From: an uncultured Bacteroidales bacterium
Lineage (GTDB): Bacteria > Bacteroidota > Bacteroidia > Bacteroidales > F082
NCBI GenBank assembly: GCA_946185535.1
Contig: CAMHJX010000015.1
Coordinates: 1-64,000, forward strand
Length of the DNA stretch: 64,000 nt
Direction of reading: 5' to 3'
This document shows positions 26,634-35,818 of this stretch, one piece after another (the first letter of the stretch is position 1; each line of letters starts with the position of its first letter). The notes beneath the pieces were generated by a model that ran no database searches, was not told the origin of the DNA, and saw only the letters and a program-made list of their open reading frames with translations. The position numbers and the translations under genes are program-made.

Positions 26634-27095
26634 TCAATTGTTGATAAGTACCAAATCCTTCACGCCCACAACGGGGGTAATGGGCATCTTTTGTTCAAGC
26701 CTAAACTGATATTTGCCTGGGTCAGTAATCATCAGTTGCTTGTTGATAGGTAAGGTAAAGGTGTAGCATCCGTCCACTTTTTCGACGTTCCAATGGCCTT
26801 CCTCGTCCTTCAGCTTGAACTTGTAACCCTTGGCACGATAGGGGTTTTCATGCTCATCAAAAACAGTGAAAATCAATGAAATGTCGTTGTATGGATAATC
26901 GTCAGTGAAACTAATGCGCAAACTGAGATTATAGGTTGTTGCTTTGGTAATGTCAATGTCATTGGTCACATAATCAAAACGTTCCCAGACTGTTTCATAG
27001 AAACTGCGCTGCAACAATTCCTTGTTGTTCACCTGTTGCCCACACCCGAAAAGGCTGAGGAAAAAAAGCAAAACTAAAATGCGGTATACTTTCAT
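26634..27095 (-). CDS. gldH: GldH-like gliding-motility lipoprotein
   Basis: The ATG at 27095 is chosen because the -7 box at 27117-27124 predicts a transcript start near 27110. The in-frame ATG at 27107 would then be almost leaderless, and the longer frame to 27227 would cross the promoter. The 153-residue product has a lipobox LFGC and the GldH-like pattern (SFYETVWERFDYV, ISLIFTVFDE). GldH is needed for gliding and stability of the T9SS-linked Gld complex in Flavobacteria. It is followed 13 bp later by wza, an unusual coupling to polysaccharide export. Confidence 0.75.
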   Translation of the reverse strand: MKVYRILVLLFFLSLFGCGQQVNNKELLQRSFYETVWERFDYVTNDIDITKATTYNLSLRISFTDDYPYNDISLIFTVFDEHENPYRAKGYKFKLKDEEGHWNVEKVDGCYTFTLPINKQLMITDPGKYQFRLEQKMPITPVVGVKDLVLINN

Positions 27096-27116
27096 ATTTT
27101 TACGCATAAAAACGTG

Positions 27117-27124
27117 CAAATATA
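27117..27124 (-). promoter_or_regulatory. -7 promoter box for the gldH-wza-wzc-upxY operon (TATATTTG)
   Basis: The minus strand reads TATATTTG, a full TAnnTTTG match. It would start transcription of the gldH-like gene and, from the tight spacing, the three genes after it. Confidence 0.55.
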
Positions 27125-27228
27125 GAGAAAAATTATCATTTGCCTTGTTTTTATTCTCGCTTTTTGCTGAAAAGATTTTTTTTTGAAAAAAACGGCCAAA
27201 ACCCCTTTCCACCAATAAGAAAAACATT

Positions 27229-27236
27229 TACTTTTG
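27229..27236 (+). promoter_or_regulatory. -7 promoter box for mrdA-rodA (TACTTTTG)
   Basis: TACTTTTG lies 18 bp before the mrdA ATG. TTTC at 27206-27209, 19 bp upstream, is a near match to the -33 TTTG. It is divergent from the gldH promoter. Confidence 0.6.
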
Positions 27237-27254
27237 TAATTTGCAAAATTCATC

Positions 27255-29117
27255 ATGAGAACGGGCAATAACAATTTGACAAACAGGAAGTTGTTGGTAA
27301 TGGGTGTCTTCATTGCCATAGGTGTGATATATCTTATCAGATTGTTTTCGCTCCAAGTGCTCGACAAACACTACAAACAGTTGGCCGACAACAATGCCTT
27401 GCGTTTCGTTACCCAATATCCCGCCCGAGGCAAGGTGTACGACCGCAACGGGAAGCTTTTGGTGTTCAACGAGGCCGTTTACGACCTGATGGTCAACCCA
27501 AAACAAGTCGCTGATGCCATAAAAAAAGACACCTTGAACCCTTTCGACACAACGACTTTCTGCCATCTGTTGGAAATTGACAAGGCTACGTTCAACAAAC
27601 AAATGAACAAAGCCAAGGAGGAGTCGTATTTTAAGTCCTCGCCTTTCATGACCCAAGTCTCGAAAGAGAACTACGCCCATATCGCCGAAATGCTCTATCG
27701 CTTCCCTGGATTCTTCTTCCAGACACGTACAGTACGTCACTATCCCAATGAAATCGCTGCCCACACTTTGGGCGACATCGGCGAAATCAGCAAAAACGAA
27801 TTGGAAAAGGACGAGGAAAACTACTACCGCCAAGGCGACTACATCGGCAAATCGGGTATTGAAAAGTCGTACGAGAAGGAACTGCGTGGTGTGAAAGGCC
27901 TGAAAGTCATGATGGTGGACGTGCACAACCGCGAGATGGGCAGTTTCATGGACGGCGAACTCGACAAGGAGCCCGTGGCCGGAAAAGACATCTACCTTGG
28001 CTTGGATGCTGAGTTGCAAGCCTATGGTGAACAACTCATGGTCGGCAAGATCGGCTCCATCGTGGCCGTCGAGCCTTCCACGGGACAGATTCTGGCTTTC
28101 GTCACCAGCCCTACCTACGACCCTAACCTCCTCGTAGGCCGTGAACGCGGCACCCACTACAACGAGCTGAAAAATGACCCAATGAAGCCCCTCATCAACC
28201 GCGCCATCAGCGGCACCTATCCTCCTGGCTCCACCTTCAAGACCGTCGTGGGCCTCATCGCCATGCAGAGCGGCAGCATCACGCCCGCCACCTGTTTCCA
28301 TTGCAGCGGACCTGGTTCCATGCCCATCAAATGCACCCACAGCCACGGCTCGAGTCCCGACTTCGCCAATGCTATCATGAACTCGTGCAACCCCTACTTC
28401 TACGAGTCGTTCAAGACCACCATCAACAACCCGAAATTCGGTAACATCAAGAATGGCTACGATTATTGGAAAGATATGACATACAAAATGGGACTTGGGC
28501 GTAAGTTCAACACTGACATCCCCTACGAACGCTCAGGTAACATTCCCTCACGCGAGTATTACGACAAAATGTACGGTGGACAATGGAACTCAGTGACCAT
28601 CCGTTCCTTAGGCATCGGGCAAGGTGAGGTTTTGGTGACGCCTTTGCAACTCTGCAACATCGCCGCCTTGATAGCCAATGAAGGCTATTACTACCCACCT
28701 CATTTAATTAAGTGTTTCGGCGATACCACGGCCATCCCCGAGGTGATGACCACCAAAGTCGACCCTGGCATCGACCCGAAATACGTTCGCACGATGAAGC
28801 AAGGCTTACGTACTGTGTTCAGTGGTCCTGCCGGTACTGCACGTCGTTATGAATTGAAAGACATCCCCCAATGCGGCAAGACTGGTACCGCCCAGAACCC
28901 ACATGGCAACTACCACTCCAATTTTATCGCCTTTGCGCCCTACGACAACCCGAAAATCGCCCTTGCCGTCATCATCGAGAACGGTGGTTACGGTGCCACC
29001 TGGGCAGCTCCTATTGCCAGCCTGATGATTGAGAAATACATACGCGGCTATACGGTACGTGAAGATTTGGAAAAACGCATCATGGAAGGCAGAATCTCAT
29101 ATAAGAACGAACGATGA
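27255..29117 (+). CDS. mrdA: Penicillin-binding protein 2 (elongation transpeptidase)
   Basis: PBP2 cross-links peptidoglycan during side-wall growth with RodA. The 620-residue product has an N-terminal membrane helix at about 15-33 and a PBP dimerisation domain with YPARGKVYDRNG. The transpeptidase motifs are SxxK as STFK near 325, SxN as SCN near 376, and KTG as CGKTGTAQNP near 540. Length and motifs are normal. The stop overlaps the rodA start by four bases. Confidence 0.96.
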   Translation: MRTGNNNLTNRKLLVMGVFIAIGVIYLIRLFSLQVLDKHYKQLADNNALRFVTQYPARGKVYDRNGKLLVFNEAVYDLMVNPKQVADAIKKDTLNPFDTTTFCHLLEIDKATFNKQMNKAKEESYFKSSPFMTQVSKENYAHIAEMLYRFPGFFFQTRTVRHYPNEIAAHTLGDIGEISKNELEKDEENYYRQGDYIGKSGIEKSYEKELRGVKGLKVMMVDVHNREMGSFMDGELDKEPVAGKDIYLGLDAELQAYGEQLMVGKIGSIVAVEPSTGQILAFVTSPTYDPNLLVGRERGTHYNELKNDPMKPLINRAISGTYPPGSTFKTVVGLIAMQSGSITPATCFHCSGPGSMPIKCTHSHGSSPDFANAIMNSCNPYFYESFKTTINNPKFGNIKNGYDYWKDMTYKMGLGRKFNTDIPYERSGNIPSREYYDKMYGGQWNSVTIRSLGIGQGEVLVTPLQLCNIAALIANEGYYYPPHLIKCFGDTTAIPEVMTTKVDPGIDPKYVRTMKQGLRTVFSGPAGTARRYELKDIPQCGKTGTAQNPHGNYHSNFIAFAPYDNPKIALAVIIENGGYGATWAAPIASLMIEKYIRGYTVREDLEKRIMEGRISYKNER

Positions 29118-30385
29118 ACGAACGTAACAGCATCATAGGAAAAATCGATTGGGTGACCATACTCATCTACTTGGCTTTGGTGATTATCGGCTGGTTCAGC
29201 ATCTTCTCAGCCAAATACGACGAAATGCACCCCAGTATCTTCGACCTATCACAAGTGTATGGCAAACAGCTTATTTGGATAGGCTCATCTCTTTTGATAG
29301 GGTTCGTCATCCTATTGATTGACGCCAAGTTCTTCAATGCCTTCTCGCTTTGGATCTATTTCTTTTTCCTAGCCAGTTTGTTTGTCGTATTGGTCTATGG
29401 CAAAGCCACCAATGGTGCCACTTCGTGGATTGAGCTTAGCGCTAACGTCAAGTTCCAGCCTTCCGAATTTGCCAAAATGGCTACTGCTTTGGCACTTGCG
29501 GGTTATCTCGACCGTTTGGATGTTGATATGCAAAAGCGGAAGGATCAAATCATTGCTGCGCTTCTTGTCCTCGCCCCCATGGCACTCGTATTGCTCCAAA
29601 ACGACACGGGGTCAGCCATCGTGTTCGTTTCTTTCATCTTCGTGCTCTATCGCGAGGGCTTCCCTGGCACGGGACTGGTTATGGTTGGTGGCGTAGTGGC
29701 CATCCTTTTATTCATCCTCACCTTGGTATGGAGCCAAAAGGTCATGTACATCATCCTCGGAAGTCTACTCGTCCTCACCCTAACTTACTACTTGATTACC
29801 AAGAGAAAAGGCATCTTCAAAATGTTGGGAGTCTTTGCCTTTATGTTTGTCTTCGTTTTCTCAGTCGACTACGCTTTCCACAAGGTATTGCAAACGCATC
29901 AGCAAAACCGTATTCTCGTCATGTTAGGCAAACTTGACGACCCCAAAGGCGTTGGCTACAACGTGCATCAATCGAAAATCGCTATCGGTTCGGGCGGTTT
30001 CACTGGCAAAGGCTTCCTGCAAGGCACACAAACCAAATACGACTTCGTTCCCGAACAGCACACCGACTTCATCTTCTGCACTGTAGGTGAGGAAGGTGGT
30101 TTTCTTGGAACCGCTCTAGTTGTATTACTTTATGTGGCATTATTGGTGCGTATTATCCTTCTCGCCGAGCGACAACGATCCACCTTCAGCCGCGTATATG
30201 GATATGCCATCGCAGGCATCCTTTTCGTCCACGTGGCCATCAACATCGGCATGACCATCGGCTTGGTGCCAGTCATTGGTATTCCTCTCCCCTTCCTAAG
30301 CTATGGTGGTTCCAGTATGCTGGCCTTCACCATAATGCTGGCCATCTTCGTGAAACAGGATGCTAATCGATTGAATATTTTATAA
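29114..30385 (+). CDS. rodA: Rod-shape peptidoglycan glycosyltransferase RodA
   Basis: RodA is the SEDS-family polymerase that extends glycan strands with PBP2. The 423-residue product has about ten membrane helices and SEDS motifs: FQPSEFAKMA near 115-125, HTDFIFCTVGEEGG near 315, and the C-terminal GIPLPFLSYGGSS. It overlaps mrdA (ATGA), the classic mrdAB arrangement, and ends before a repeat element shared with the tadA end. Confidence 0.96.
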   Translation: MNERNSIIGKIDWVTILIYLALVIIGWFSIFSAKYDEMHPSIFDLSQVYGKQLIWIGSSLLIGFVILLIDAKFFNAFSLWIYFFFLASLFVVLVYGKATNGATSWIELSANVKFQPSEFAKMATALALAGYLDRLDVDMQKRKDQIIAALLVLAPMALVLLQNDTGSAIVFVSFIFVLYREGFPGTGLVMVGGVVAILLFILTLVWSQKVMYIILGSLLVLTLTYYLITKRKGIFKMLGVFAFMFVFVFSVDYAFHKVLQTHQQNRILVMLGKLDDPKGVGYNVHQSKIAIGSGGFTGKGFLQGTQTKYDFVPEQHTDFIFCTVGEEGGFLGTALVVLLYVALLVRIILLAERQRSTFSRVYGYAIAGILFVHVAINIGMTIGLVPVIGIPLPFLSYGGSSMLAFTIMLAIFVKQDANRLNIL

Positions 30386-30430
30386 GTAACTGATCAAAAA
30401 CAAATTGCAAACACCAACGGGTTTTTCGAT

Positions 30431-30558
30431 AGATTCCCTGCGGGAATGGTGGTTGTCGTTAGTGTTTCCCGCGGCGGCATGTGACATTTATGATTTGTAA
30501 GCGTTATTAGCCGCCGCTAGGTAACTATAAAATGAACTCCATTCCCGGAGGGAATCTC
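30431..30558. repeat. 128-bp palindromic repeat element, copy B
   Basis: It has the same architecture as 15457-15586: end AGATTCCCTGCGGGAATGG at 30431, inverse end CTCCATTCCCGGAGGGAATC at about 30537, and internal GCGGCGGCA facing GCCGCCGC. The middle has diverged but keeps a GTCGTTA-like stretch near the left arm. It lies between convergent rodA and adenine deaminase, again at a meeting point of two genes. Confidence 0.8.
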
Positions 30559-30598
30559 CACACTTCAAATATGTAAACTATATTTACTCATATATTTA

Positions 30599-32248
30599 TC
30601 ATTCGTAAATCGATGTAATCCCAAACTTCTTGACGTCAAACAGCCCTTGGTCGCTGAGTTTCAGCTCAGGAATGACCAACAAAGCCATGAATGCCAAAGT
30701 CATAAATGGTGCATAAAGTGTTGAACCCAAGCGTTTTGCCAAGGCATCGGCATTCTGATAGGCAGCCGCCACCTCATAGCCGTCCTCGTTGCTCATTAGT
30801 CCAGCCACAGGCAACGGCACTGCCACCATTTCAGTACTGCAATATGCCGTCACACCACCTGTATGCTCAATGAGCAGGTTAACGGCATGAAGAATATCCT
30901 TATCGGTGACACCCACCGCCACAATGTTGTGACTGTCGTGTGCCACACTCGAAGCCAAAGCCCCACGTCGTAAACCAAAGCCTTTGATAAAGGCGACCGC
31001 AGGTTTGGATGGTTTGTATCGGTTTACGACGACCATCTTCAAGATGTCGTGCTCCACATCGCTGACAATACCACCATCCGACACTTTCGGTTCAGTCGTG
31101 AAACTTTTTGTAATCAGTTGTCCGTCAATACAATCTATCACCTTTATCAGTTTGCCTTCATTCGGAACAAATAGATCTTCTGCCGTAATGAATTCGGCTT
31201 TGAAGATATTGGGGGTCACCATTTCCTTATAATCAATGTTCGACACTCCATTTTCTGCCACCAAAACACCTTTAATATAAGTCTGCTTCGCGACAGGATG
31301 ATGCAGGTCGTCAACCACGATGAAGTCGGCATCGTCACCTGTTTGTAGCATACCCACATTGAGGTTGTAATGCTTCACGGCATTGAGCGAGGCCGCTTTC
31401 AGCACATCCAACACATTATAACCCAGTGCAATGGCTCTTCGAACCAAGTCGTCAATATGGCCTTTCACCAATTCGTTAGGATGCTTATCATCGGAGCAGA
31501 ACATCAGCTTATCGGGATGGGTGGCCATGAGTGGTATCAAAGCCTCAAAATTCTTGGCTGCACTTCCTTCGCGGATGAGAATCCTCATGCCTAGACTGAT
31601 TTTCTCCAAAGCGCCCGCTAAACGGAAACATTCGTGGTCGGTGGTGATGCCCGCCCCAACATACTTTTGCAAGTCGACTCCCGTCACCGCAGGCGCATGA
31701 CCGTCGATGGGCTTACCGTTCCTACGAGCAGCTGCAATTTTTCTCAAGAGCTCAGGATCATCATGGATGACACCTGGGTAGTTCATCACCTCCGAGAGGT
31801 AGTAGATGTCGGGTGAAGCCATCAGTTCTTCTATGTCTTCTGCATTGAGTGTAGCTCCTGCCGTCTCAAACGCCGTTGAAGGCACACAGCTCGGTGCACC
31901 GAAGAAGAACTTGAACGGCACTTTTTTGCCGTTTTCAATCATATATCGAATACCATCCTTGCCCAATACATTGGCGATTTCATGTGGGTCGCTGACCGTG
32001 GCCACCGTGCCATGGCAAACTGCCAATCGGGCGAACTCGGATGGTACCAGCATGGAACTCTCAATATGCACATGGGCATCAACGAAGCCTGGCATGATGT
32101 ACTGTGTGTTACCCACAGGTTGTTGCTCTATTTTACTGATTTTGCCGTCCTCAACGACGACCACTCCCGAGAAAATCCTGGAATTGACGAGGTCGACAAT
32201 CTGACCTCCGATAGTGAATGTTGAGTTTGCCGAAATACTATTGTTCAT
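30599..32248 (-). CDS. ade: Adenine deaminase
   Basis: The enzyme converts adenine to hypoxanthine in purine salvage. The 549-residue product shows the amidohydrolase metal sites MPGFVDAHVHIESS and VSDPHE, and SDDKHPNEL, in a normal-length Ade protein. The start at 32248 is preferred over the upstream ATG at 32275 because the -7 box lies between them at 32265-32272. It is transcribed separately from the polysaccharide operon, whose terminator abuts its promoter. Confidence 0.93.
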   Translation of the reverse strand: MNNSISANSTFTIGGQIVDLVNSRIFSGVVVVEDGKISKIEQQPVGNTQYIMPGFVDAHVHIESSMLVPSEFARLAVCHGTVATVSDPHEIANVLGKDGIRYMIENGKKVPFKFFFGAPSCVPSTAFETAGATLNAEDIEELMASPDIYYLSEVMNYPGVIHDDPELLRKIAAARRNGKPIDGHAPAVTGVDLQKYVGAGITTDHECFRLAGALEKISLGMRILIREGSAAKNFEALIPLMATHPDKLMFCSDDKHPNELVKGHIDDLVRRAIALGYNVLDVLKAASLNAVKHYNLNVGMLQTGDDADFIVVDDLHHPVAKQTYIKGVLVAENGVSNIDYKEMVTPNIFKAEFITAEDLFVPNEGKLIKVIDCIDGQLITKSFTTEPKVSDGGIVSDVEHDILKMVVVNRYKPSKPAVAFIKGFGLRRGALASSVAHDSHNIVAVGVTDKDILHAVNLLIEHTGGVTAYCSTEMVAVPLPVAGLMSNEDGYEVAAAYQNADALAKRLGSTLYAPFMTLAFMALLVIPELKLSDQGLFDVKKFGITSIYE

Positions 32249-32264
32249 AAATGCTTTTTTGGCG

Positions 32265-32272
32265 CAAAGGTA
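32265..32272 (-). promoter_or_regulatory. -7 promoter box for ade (TACCTTTG)
   Basis: The minus strand reads TACCTTTG, a full TAnnTTTG match, 16 bp before the ade start at 32248. It decides the choice of start codon. Confidence 0.6.
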
Positions 32273-32273
32273 C

Positions 32274-32304
32274 AAAAAAACCTCCTGGCAGAGGCCAAGA
32301 GGTT
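32274..32304 (-). terminator. Terminator at the end of the polysaccharide operon
   Basis: On the minus strand AACCTCTTGGCC (32293-32304) pairs with GCCAGGAGGTT (32279-32289) around a short loop, then runs into seven T residues at 32274-32280. It follows the beta-helix lipoprotein stop by about 35 bp and marks the downstream end of the long operon. Confidence 0.8.
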
Positions 32305-32338
32305 AATTTGTTCCTTTATAGTGGGTTTGTATGAATAA

Positions 32339-33778
32339 CTATTTCTGTTTTTTCGTGTTGAATTTACAATTGGTATAGGTATTTGTTGACTTCGTTGTAA
32401 CTTTACTCCTGATTGATGTGTCCCATTGCCCGAACTCACAGTTGATAAATTCCATATTTTTAGCATGAAGCAACACCGATCTTTCATCATCATTATTATG
32501 AAGGCGAGGTATATAGCAGTTCTCAAAACGCATCCAATACGCATACGCAAGCTTTATTTTACTCGTAAAAACACAATCTTTAACAATTGTAGCTATATGA
32601 CCAAAATCTATTAAATTGTTCAAATGTGCTGAAACGTCGCGATGATTGTCTTTAAAAGTACATTTTTCCACTAAAACGTTTTGGTTTCCAATCTCAGGAT
32701 AATGCTCTAATCCATCGGGCTCAAAGTCAATGGCACTTCGAGGTGCGGTCCCTTTGACCGCTTCGCTGCCACAACCTTCAAAATGACAATTTCTGATTAT
32801 CACATTGCGCGCTCCAATTGCCACCCCGTTGCGCCTTGCTCCAATAATCTTGACATCCTCCATCAGCAAACCATCGGCAAATCTGGAACCATACTCGTTA
32901 GGCAGATGAGAACCTTGAAAAATCAAGCAATCTCCAAAAGCATCTCTGAGCGTGATGCCTCGAAAAATGAAATTCTTGCATTTGAAACACCTAAACAGAA
33001 AACCCCATTCCCCATAATATTTAGACCCTGCGTAAGGTGAAGTGTAAAAATGATTTTTGTTGTCACCAGCAATAGTGCCCTTACCTTCAATCGTCACGTT
33101 CTCCTTGCCATATTCCCAAAAAACAAAATATGCCCCCACATTGGTAGGGAGCATTTGTAAGGTATTGTTTAGCGTTATCGTGGTATTGGAAGGGATGGTG
33201 AATATTCTCAGGAACGCATACTCATCATTATACACCTCCACGTAATGGCGTTTTTTTTTGCCTTTACCATTTATATGATAAGTGAACTCATCTCCGAGTT
33301 TGGCATTACCCTGATAAGGCAACTCAAAATAATAGGTTCGATTCTCTTCAAAATACAGATGACAGAAAGTGGCATCATTGGAAAAAGCCAGCATGTTCTT
33401 AATCAACTGGTTGGCTATATATTCTTTGCCTGCTTCATACTCAAACCATCCATCATGCGCTTCTACAATATCCCAGACACCTCTGATGATGACTTTTTTT
33501 CCAAATACAGGTTTCTTATCCTTTACTTCCAATTTGGAATGTCTGCCCACGAGTATCACATGGTCTATCCTCCCACCGTCAAAAACCAGCTCCTGCTGAT
33601 CTCCGATATACAGAATAGCATCATTTGCGGTATAGTCTCCCTTAATAACAAAAGTCAATCCTGCTTTGTCTAACATCTTTTGGGTCAGCACGGTAGGACT
33701 TTTACCACATGCCGTTATGATGCTGAAAACAACGCAAAAGACTACACAAAAAACTCTTGTGTGCTTAGTTATGCCCAT
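32339..33778 (-). CDS. Right-handed beta-helix lipoprotein
   Basis: The 479-residue product has a lipoprotein signal ending ITAC and a long series of parallel beta-helix turns from about 200 to the end (patterns such as NVTIEGKGTIAG, NFIFRGITLRDAFGD, NVIIRNCHFEGCG). Proteins of this pectate-lyase-like fold often cut, epimerise or bind polysaccharides. No catalytic set could be assigned. It is the last gene of the operon, overlapping the initiating transferase gene by 14 bases, so it probably acts on the locus's own polymer outside the cell. Confidence 0.78.
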   Translation of the reverse strand: MGITKHTRVFCVVFCVVFSIITACGKSPTVLTQKMLDKAGLTFVIKGDYTANDAILYIGDQQELVFDGGRIDHVILVGRHSKLEVKDKKPVFGKKVIIRGVWDIVEAHDGWFEYEAGKEYIANQLIKNMLAFSNDATFCHLYFEENRTYYFELPYQGNAKLGDEFTYHINGKGKKKRHYVEVYNDEYAFLRIFTIPSNTTITLNNTLQMLPTNVGAYFVFWEYGKENVTIEGKGTIAGDNKNHFYTSPYAGSKYYGEWGFLFRCFKCKNFIFRGITLRDAFGDCLIFQGSHLPNEYGSRFADGLLMEDVKIIGARRNGVAIGARNVIIRNCHFEGCGSEAVKGTAPRSAIDFEPDGLEHYPEIGNQNVLVEKCTFKDNHRDVSAHLNNLIDFGHIATIVKDCVFTSKIKLAYAYWMRFENCYIPRLHNNDDERSVLLHAKNMEFINCEFGQWDTSIRSKVTTKSTNTYTNCKFNTKKQK

Positions 33779-34373
33779 TGAATGCTTCTGAGGTGGCCTG
33801 CCCTTCCTCCGAGATTCCCTCGCGCTTGAAAACTTTGAAAATAGTCATGAAGAAAATCTTCACATCCAGCCAAAAGGTCAGATGATCCACATAATAGATA
33901 TCATATTCCAAACGCTTGGTAAAGGAGATGGCATTTCTACCATTCACCTGCGCCCAACCGCTGATGCCGGGACGAACCTCATGACGACGCATCTGCTCTG
34001 GAGAATACAAAGGCAAATACTCGACTTTCCATGGCCTTGGTCCAATGAAGGACATGTCGCCTTTGAGAATGTTTATCAGTTGTGGCAGTTCATCGATGGA
34101 AAGGCTGCGCACAATTTTCCCCACTTTGGTAAGGCGTTGCGCGTCTGGCAGCAGTTTACCTTCGGCATCACGTTCATCCGTCATAGTCTTGAACTTGATG
34201 ACCTTGTATATCTTGGCATCCTTACCTGGACGTTCCTGCATAAAGAACACTCCTGCTCCTTTGTTGGCAAAATGCAGGATGATGGCCACAATGATGATAA
34301 TCCATCCAACTACAATAAGCGCTAGCAGTGCCCCGAAAATACTGATACAGCGTTTGAAAAAGTGTTTGTACAT
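33765..34373 (-). CDS. PglC-like initiating sugar-phosphate transferase
   Basis: This 202-residue enzyme would move a sugar phosphate from a UDP-sugar to undecaprenyl phosphate, the first membrane step of polymer assembly. It has one N-terminal hydrophobic re-entrant segment (IFGALLALIVVGWIIIIVAI), the FKTMTD motif, and the catalytic region with DELPQLINILKGDMSFIGPRP truncated here to its core DELPQ and GPRP blocks. The small monotopic form matches PglC, whose usual substrate is diacetylbacillosamine. That fits the PglD-like genes in the locus but is inference. Confidence 0.92.
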   Translation of the reverse strand: MYKHFFKRCISIFGALLALIVVGWIIIIVAIILHFANKGAGVFFMQERPGKDAKIYKVIKFKTMTDERDAEGKLLPDAQRLTKVGKIVRSLSIDELPQLINILKGDMSFIGPRPWKVEYLPLYSPEQMRRHEVRPGISGWAQVNGRNAISFTKRLEYDIYYVDHLTFWLDVKIFFMTIFKVFKREGISEEGQATSEAFNGHN

Positions 34374-34387
34374 AAAGGCAGATTACA

Positions 34388-34891
34388 TTATAATTTCTGA
34401 TTGGCATCAGGACGTTCTCCTCTACAAATCATCCCACCGTGATCATTTAGTTTAATATTCACTTTGATGATTTTAGCTGGATTACCCGCAACAATACAAC
34501 CATCTGGTACATCTTTTGTCACAACAGCATTGGCTCCTACAATTACATGATTACCAATTTTCAATCCTGGGTTTATCACAGCCCCCCAACCAATATTCAC
34601 ATGATCACCAATCCATGTATCAACATATTGATGAGCTTCATCCCTATAATGATCGTGAGCCAGCACCAAAGCGTTTTGAGCAATATGTACATAATTACCC
34701 AAATGGACTCCATGGGGATTAATACCATCAATTTTAGCTTTTCTATGAATAACACAATATTTTCCAACATTGACACCTCTTATTCTTCTATGATAAAACA
34801 AACTAATGTTATTAATCACATCCTTAAATAGAAAAAATTTTATTCTTTGAACTAGCGATTTTTTTGGGCGATTACCTTTTGTTTCTTCCAT
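34388..34891 (-). CDS. Left-handed beta-helix (hexapeptide) acyltransferase
   Basis: The 167-residue product is a trimer-type hexapeptide-repeat acetyltransferase. Repeats run from about 55 to 150 ([41 protein letters not shown]) and end in the usual [10 protein letters not shown]. It resembles the WcaF/maltose O-acetyltransferase group, with the candidate catalytic His in LAHDHY. It probably O-acetylates a sugar of the repeat unit from acetyl-CoA. Confidence 0.85.
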   Translation of the reverse strand: MEETKGNRPKKSLVQRIKFFLFKDVINNISLFYHRRIRGVNVGKYCVIHRKAKIDGINPHGVHLGNYVHIAQNALVLAHDHYRDEAHQYVDTWIGDHVNIGWGAVINPGLKIGNHVIVGANAVVTKDVPDGCIVAGNPAKIIKVNIKLNDHGGMICRGERPDANQKL

Positions 34892-34913
34892 AATAATACG
34901 ATTTTAGATTAGT

Positions 34914-35807
34914 TTAATTGATTGTATCGTTAATAAGATGATGTTTTTCCAATATTTTTTTTGCCATTTTCAACATTGGAGGACCTATGAACTTGTTATT
35001 CATATAAGCAACGCCTCTACCTTCTTTTTCAGCTTCTTCTGAAAGGAAAACTATTTCTTCAGCCCATTTAACTTGTTCATCTGAAGGAGAAAAGCATTTA
35101 TGACAAATCGGAATCTCTTTGGGATGAACCAACATTTTCCCTTCATAGCCTAGATCTTTTGCCATATTCGATTCCCGCTCCAAATCTTCTAGGTCATGGA
35201 CTTTCATGTGAACAATATCCAACGGGACGATATCATGCGCTTTTGCTGCATTTGCAATAATTGCCCTTGCGGAAAAAATACTATTTGCACCTTCATTGTG
35301 TCGTCCGCCCAAATCTGTCATATAATCTTCCGCACCAAAACCAACAGCAATGATACGTTCTGGACAAGATTCGCATATATCATTAATGTTTGCTACCGCC
35401 CCCGTAGTTTCAATAAGTGGAATTAGTTTAAAATAACCAGCTGGAATATGTTTCTCATACTCAATAGTTTCCAAAAGCTTTCCGATAAAATAAATATCTT
35501 GTCCATTGATGCATTTAGGATAAATGAAGCCTGTAATACCCAATAGTGAAAGTTGATATACATCTTTCAACAATTCACCACTTTCTCTATCATTTACTCT
35601 TGGAAAAACTATTTGACCATCCAACAAACCTTCATTCAAGAACTTAATGATATTATCACGACCCAACTGTTTATTCTCAAAAGGTTGACACGAGTCCTCC
35701 AAGTCTAATGCTAACATATCAGCTCCACTTTTCAAAGCATTTTGGATTAAATGCTCTTTATGAGCCGGAAGATACAATAAACTACGTGTTAGAAAATCTA
35801 CAGTCAT
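34914..35807 (-). CDS. CitE/HpcH-like lyase, paralogue 1
   Basis: The 297-residue TIM-barrel protein belongs to the HpcH/HpaI aldolase and citrate lyase beta family, which make or break C-C bonds between a CoA thioester enolate and an oxo acid. Active-site pieces are present: LDLEDS, FPRVNDRES (binding Arg), PLIETTGAV (Glu) and GFGAEDYMTDLGG. It is clearly similar along its whole length to the next gene upstream in the operon (35819-36703), so the pair arose by tandem duplication. With the adjacent MaoC gene it suggests a malyl- or methylmalyl-CoA-like intermediate. Confidence 0.85.
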   Translation of the reverse strand: MTVDFLTRSLLYLPAHKEHLIQNALKSGADMLALDLEDSCQPFENKQLGRDNIIKFLNEGLLDGQIVFPRVNDRESGELLKDVYQLSLLGITGFIYPKCINGQDIYFIGKLLETIEYEKHIPAGYFKLIPLIETTGAVANINDICESCPERIIAVGFGAEDYMTDLGGRHNEGANSIFSARAIIANAAKAHDIVPLDIVHMKVHDLEDLERESNMAKDLGYEGKMLVHPKEIPICHKCFSPSDEQVKWAEEIVFLSEEAEKEGRGVAYMNNKFIGPPMLKMAKKILEKHHLINDTIN

Positions 35808-35818
35808 ATTTTGTATTA

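Noticed and set aside
27228-28346. 372-codon open frame on the minus strand opposite mrdA
   Set aside because: It overlaps the mrdA promoter and a certain gene with catalytic motifs; the composition is typical of an antisense shadow.
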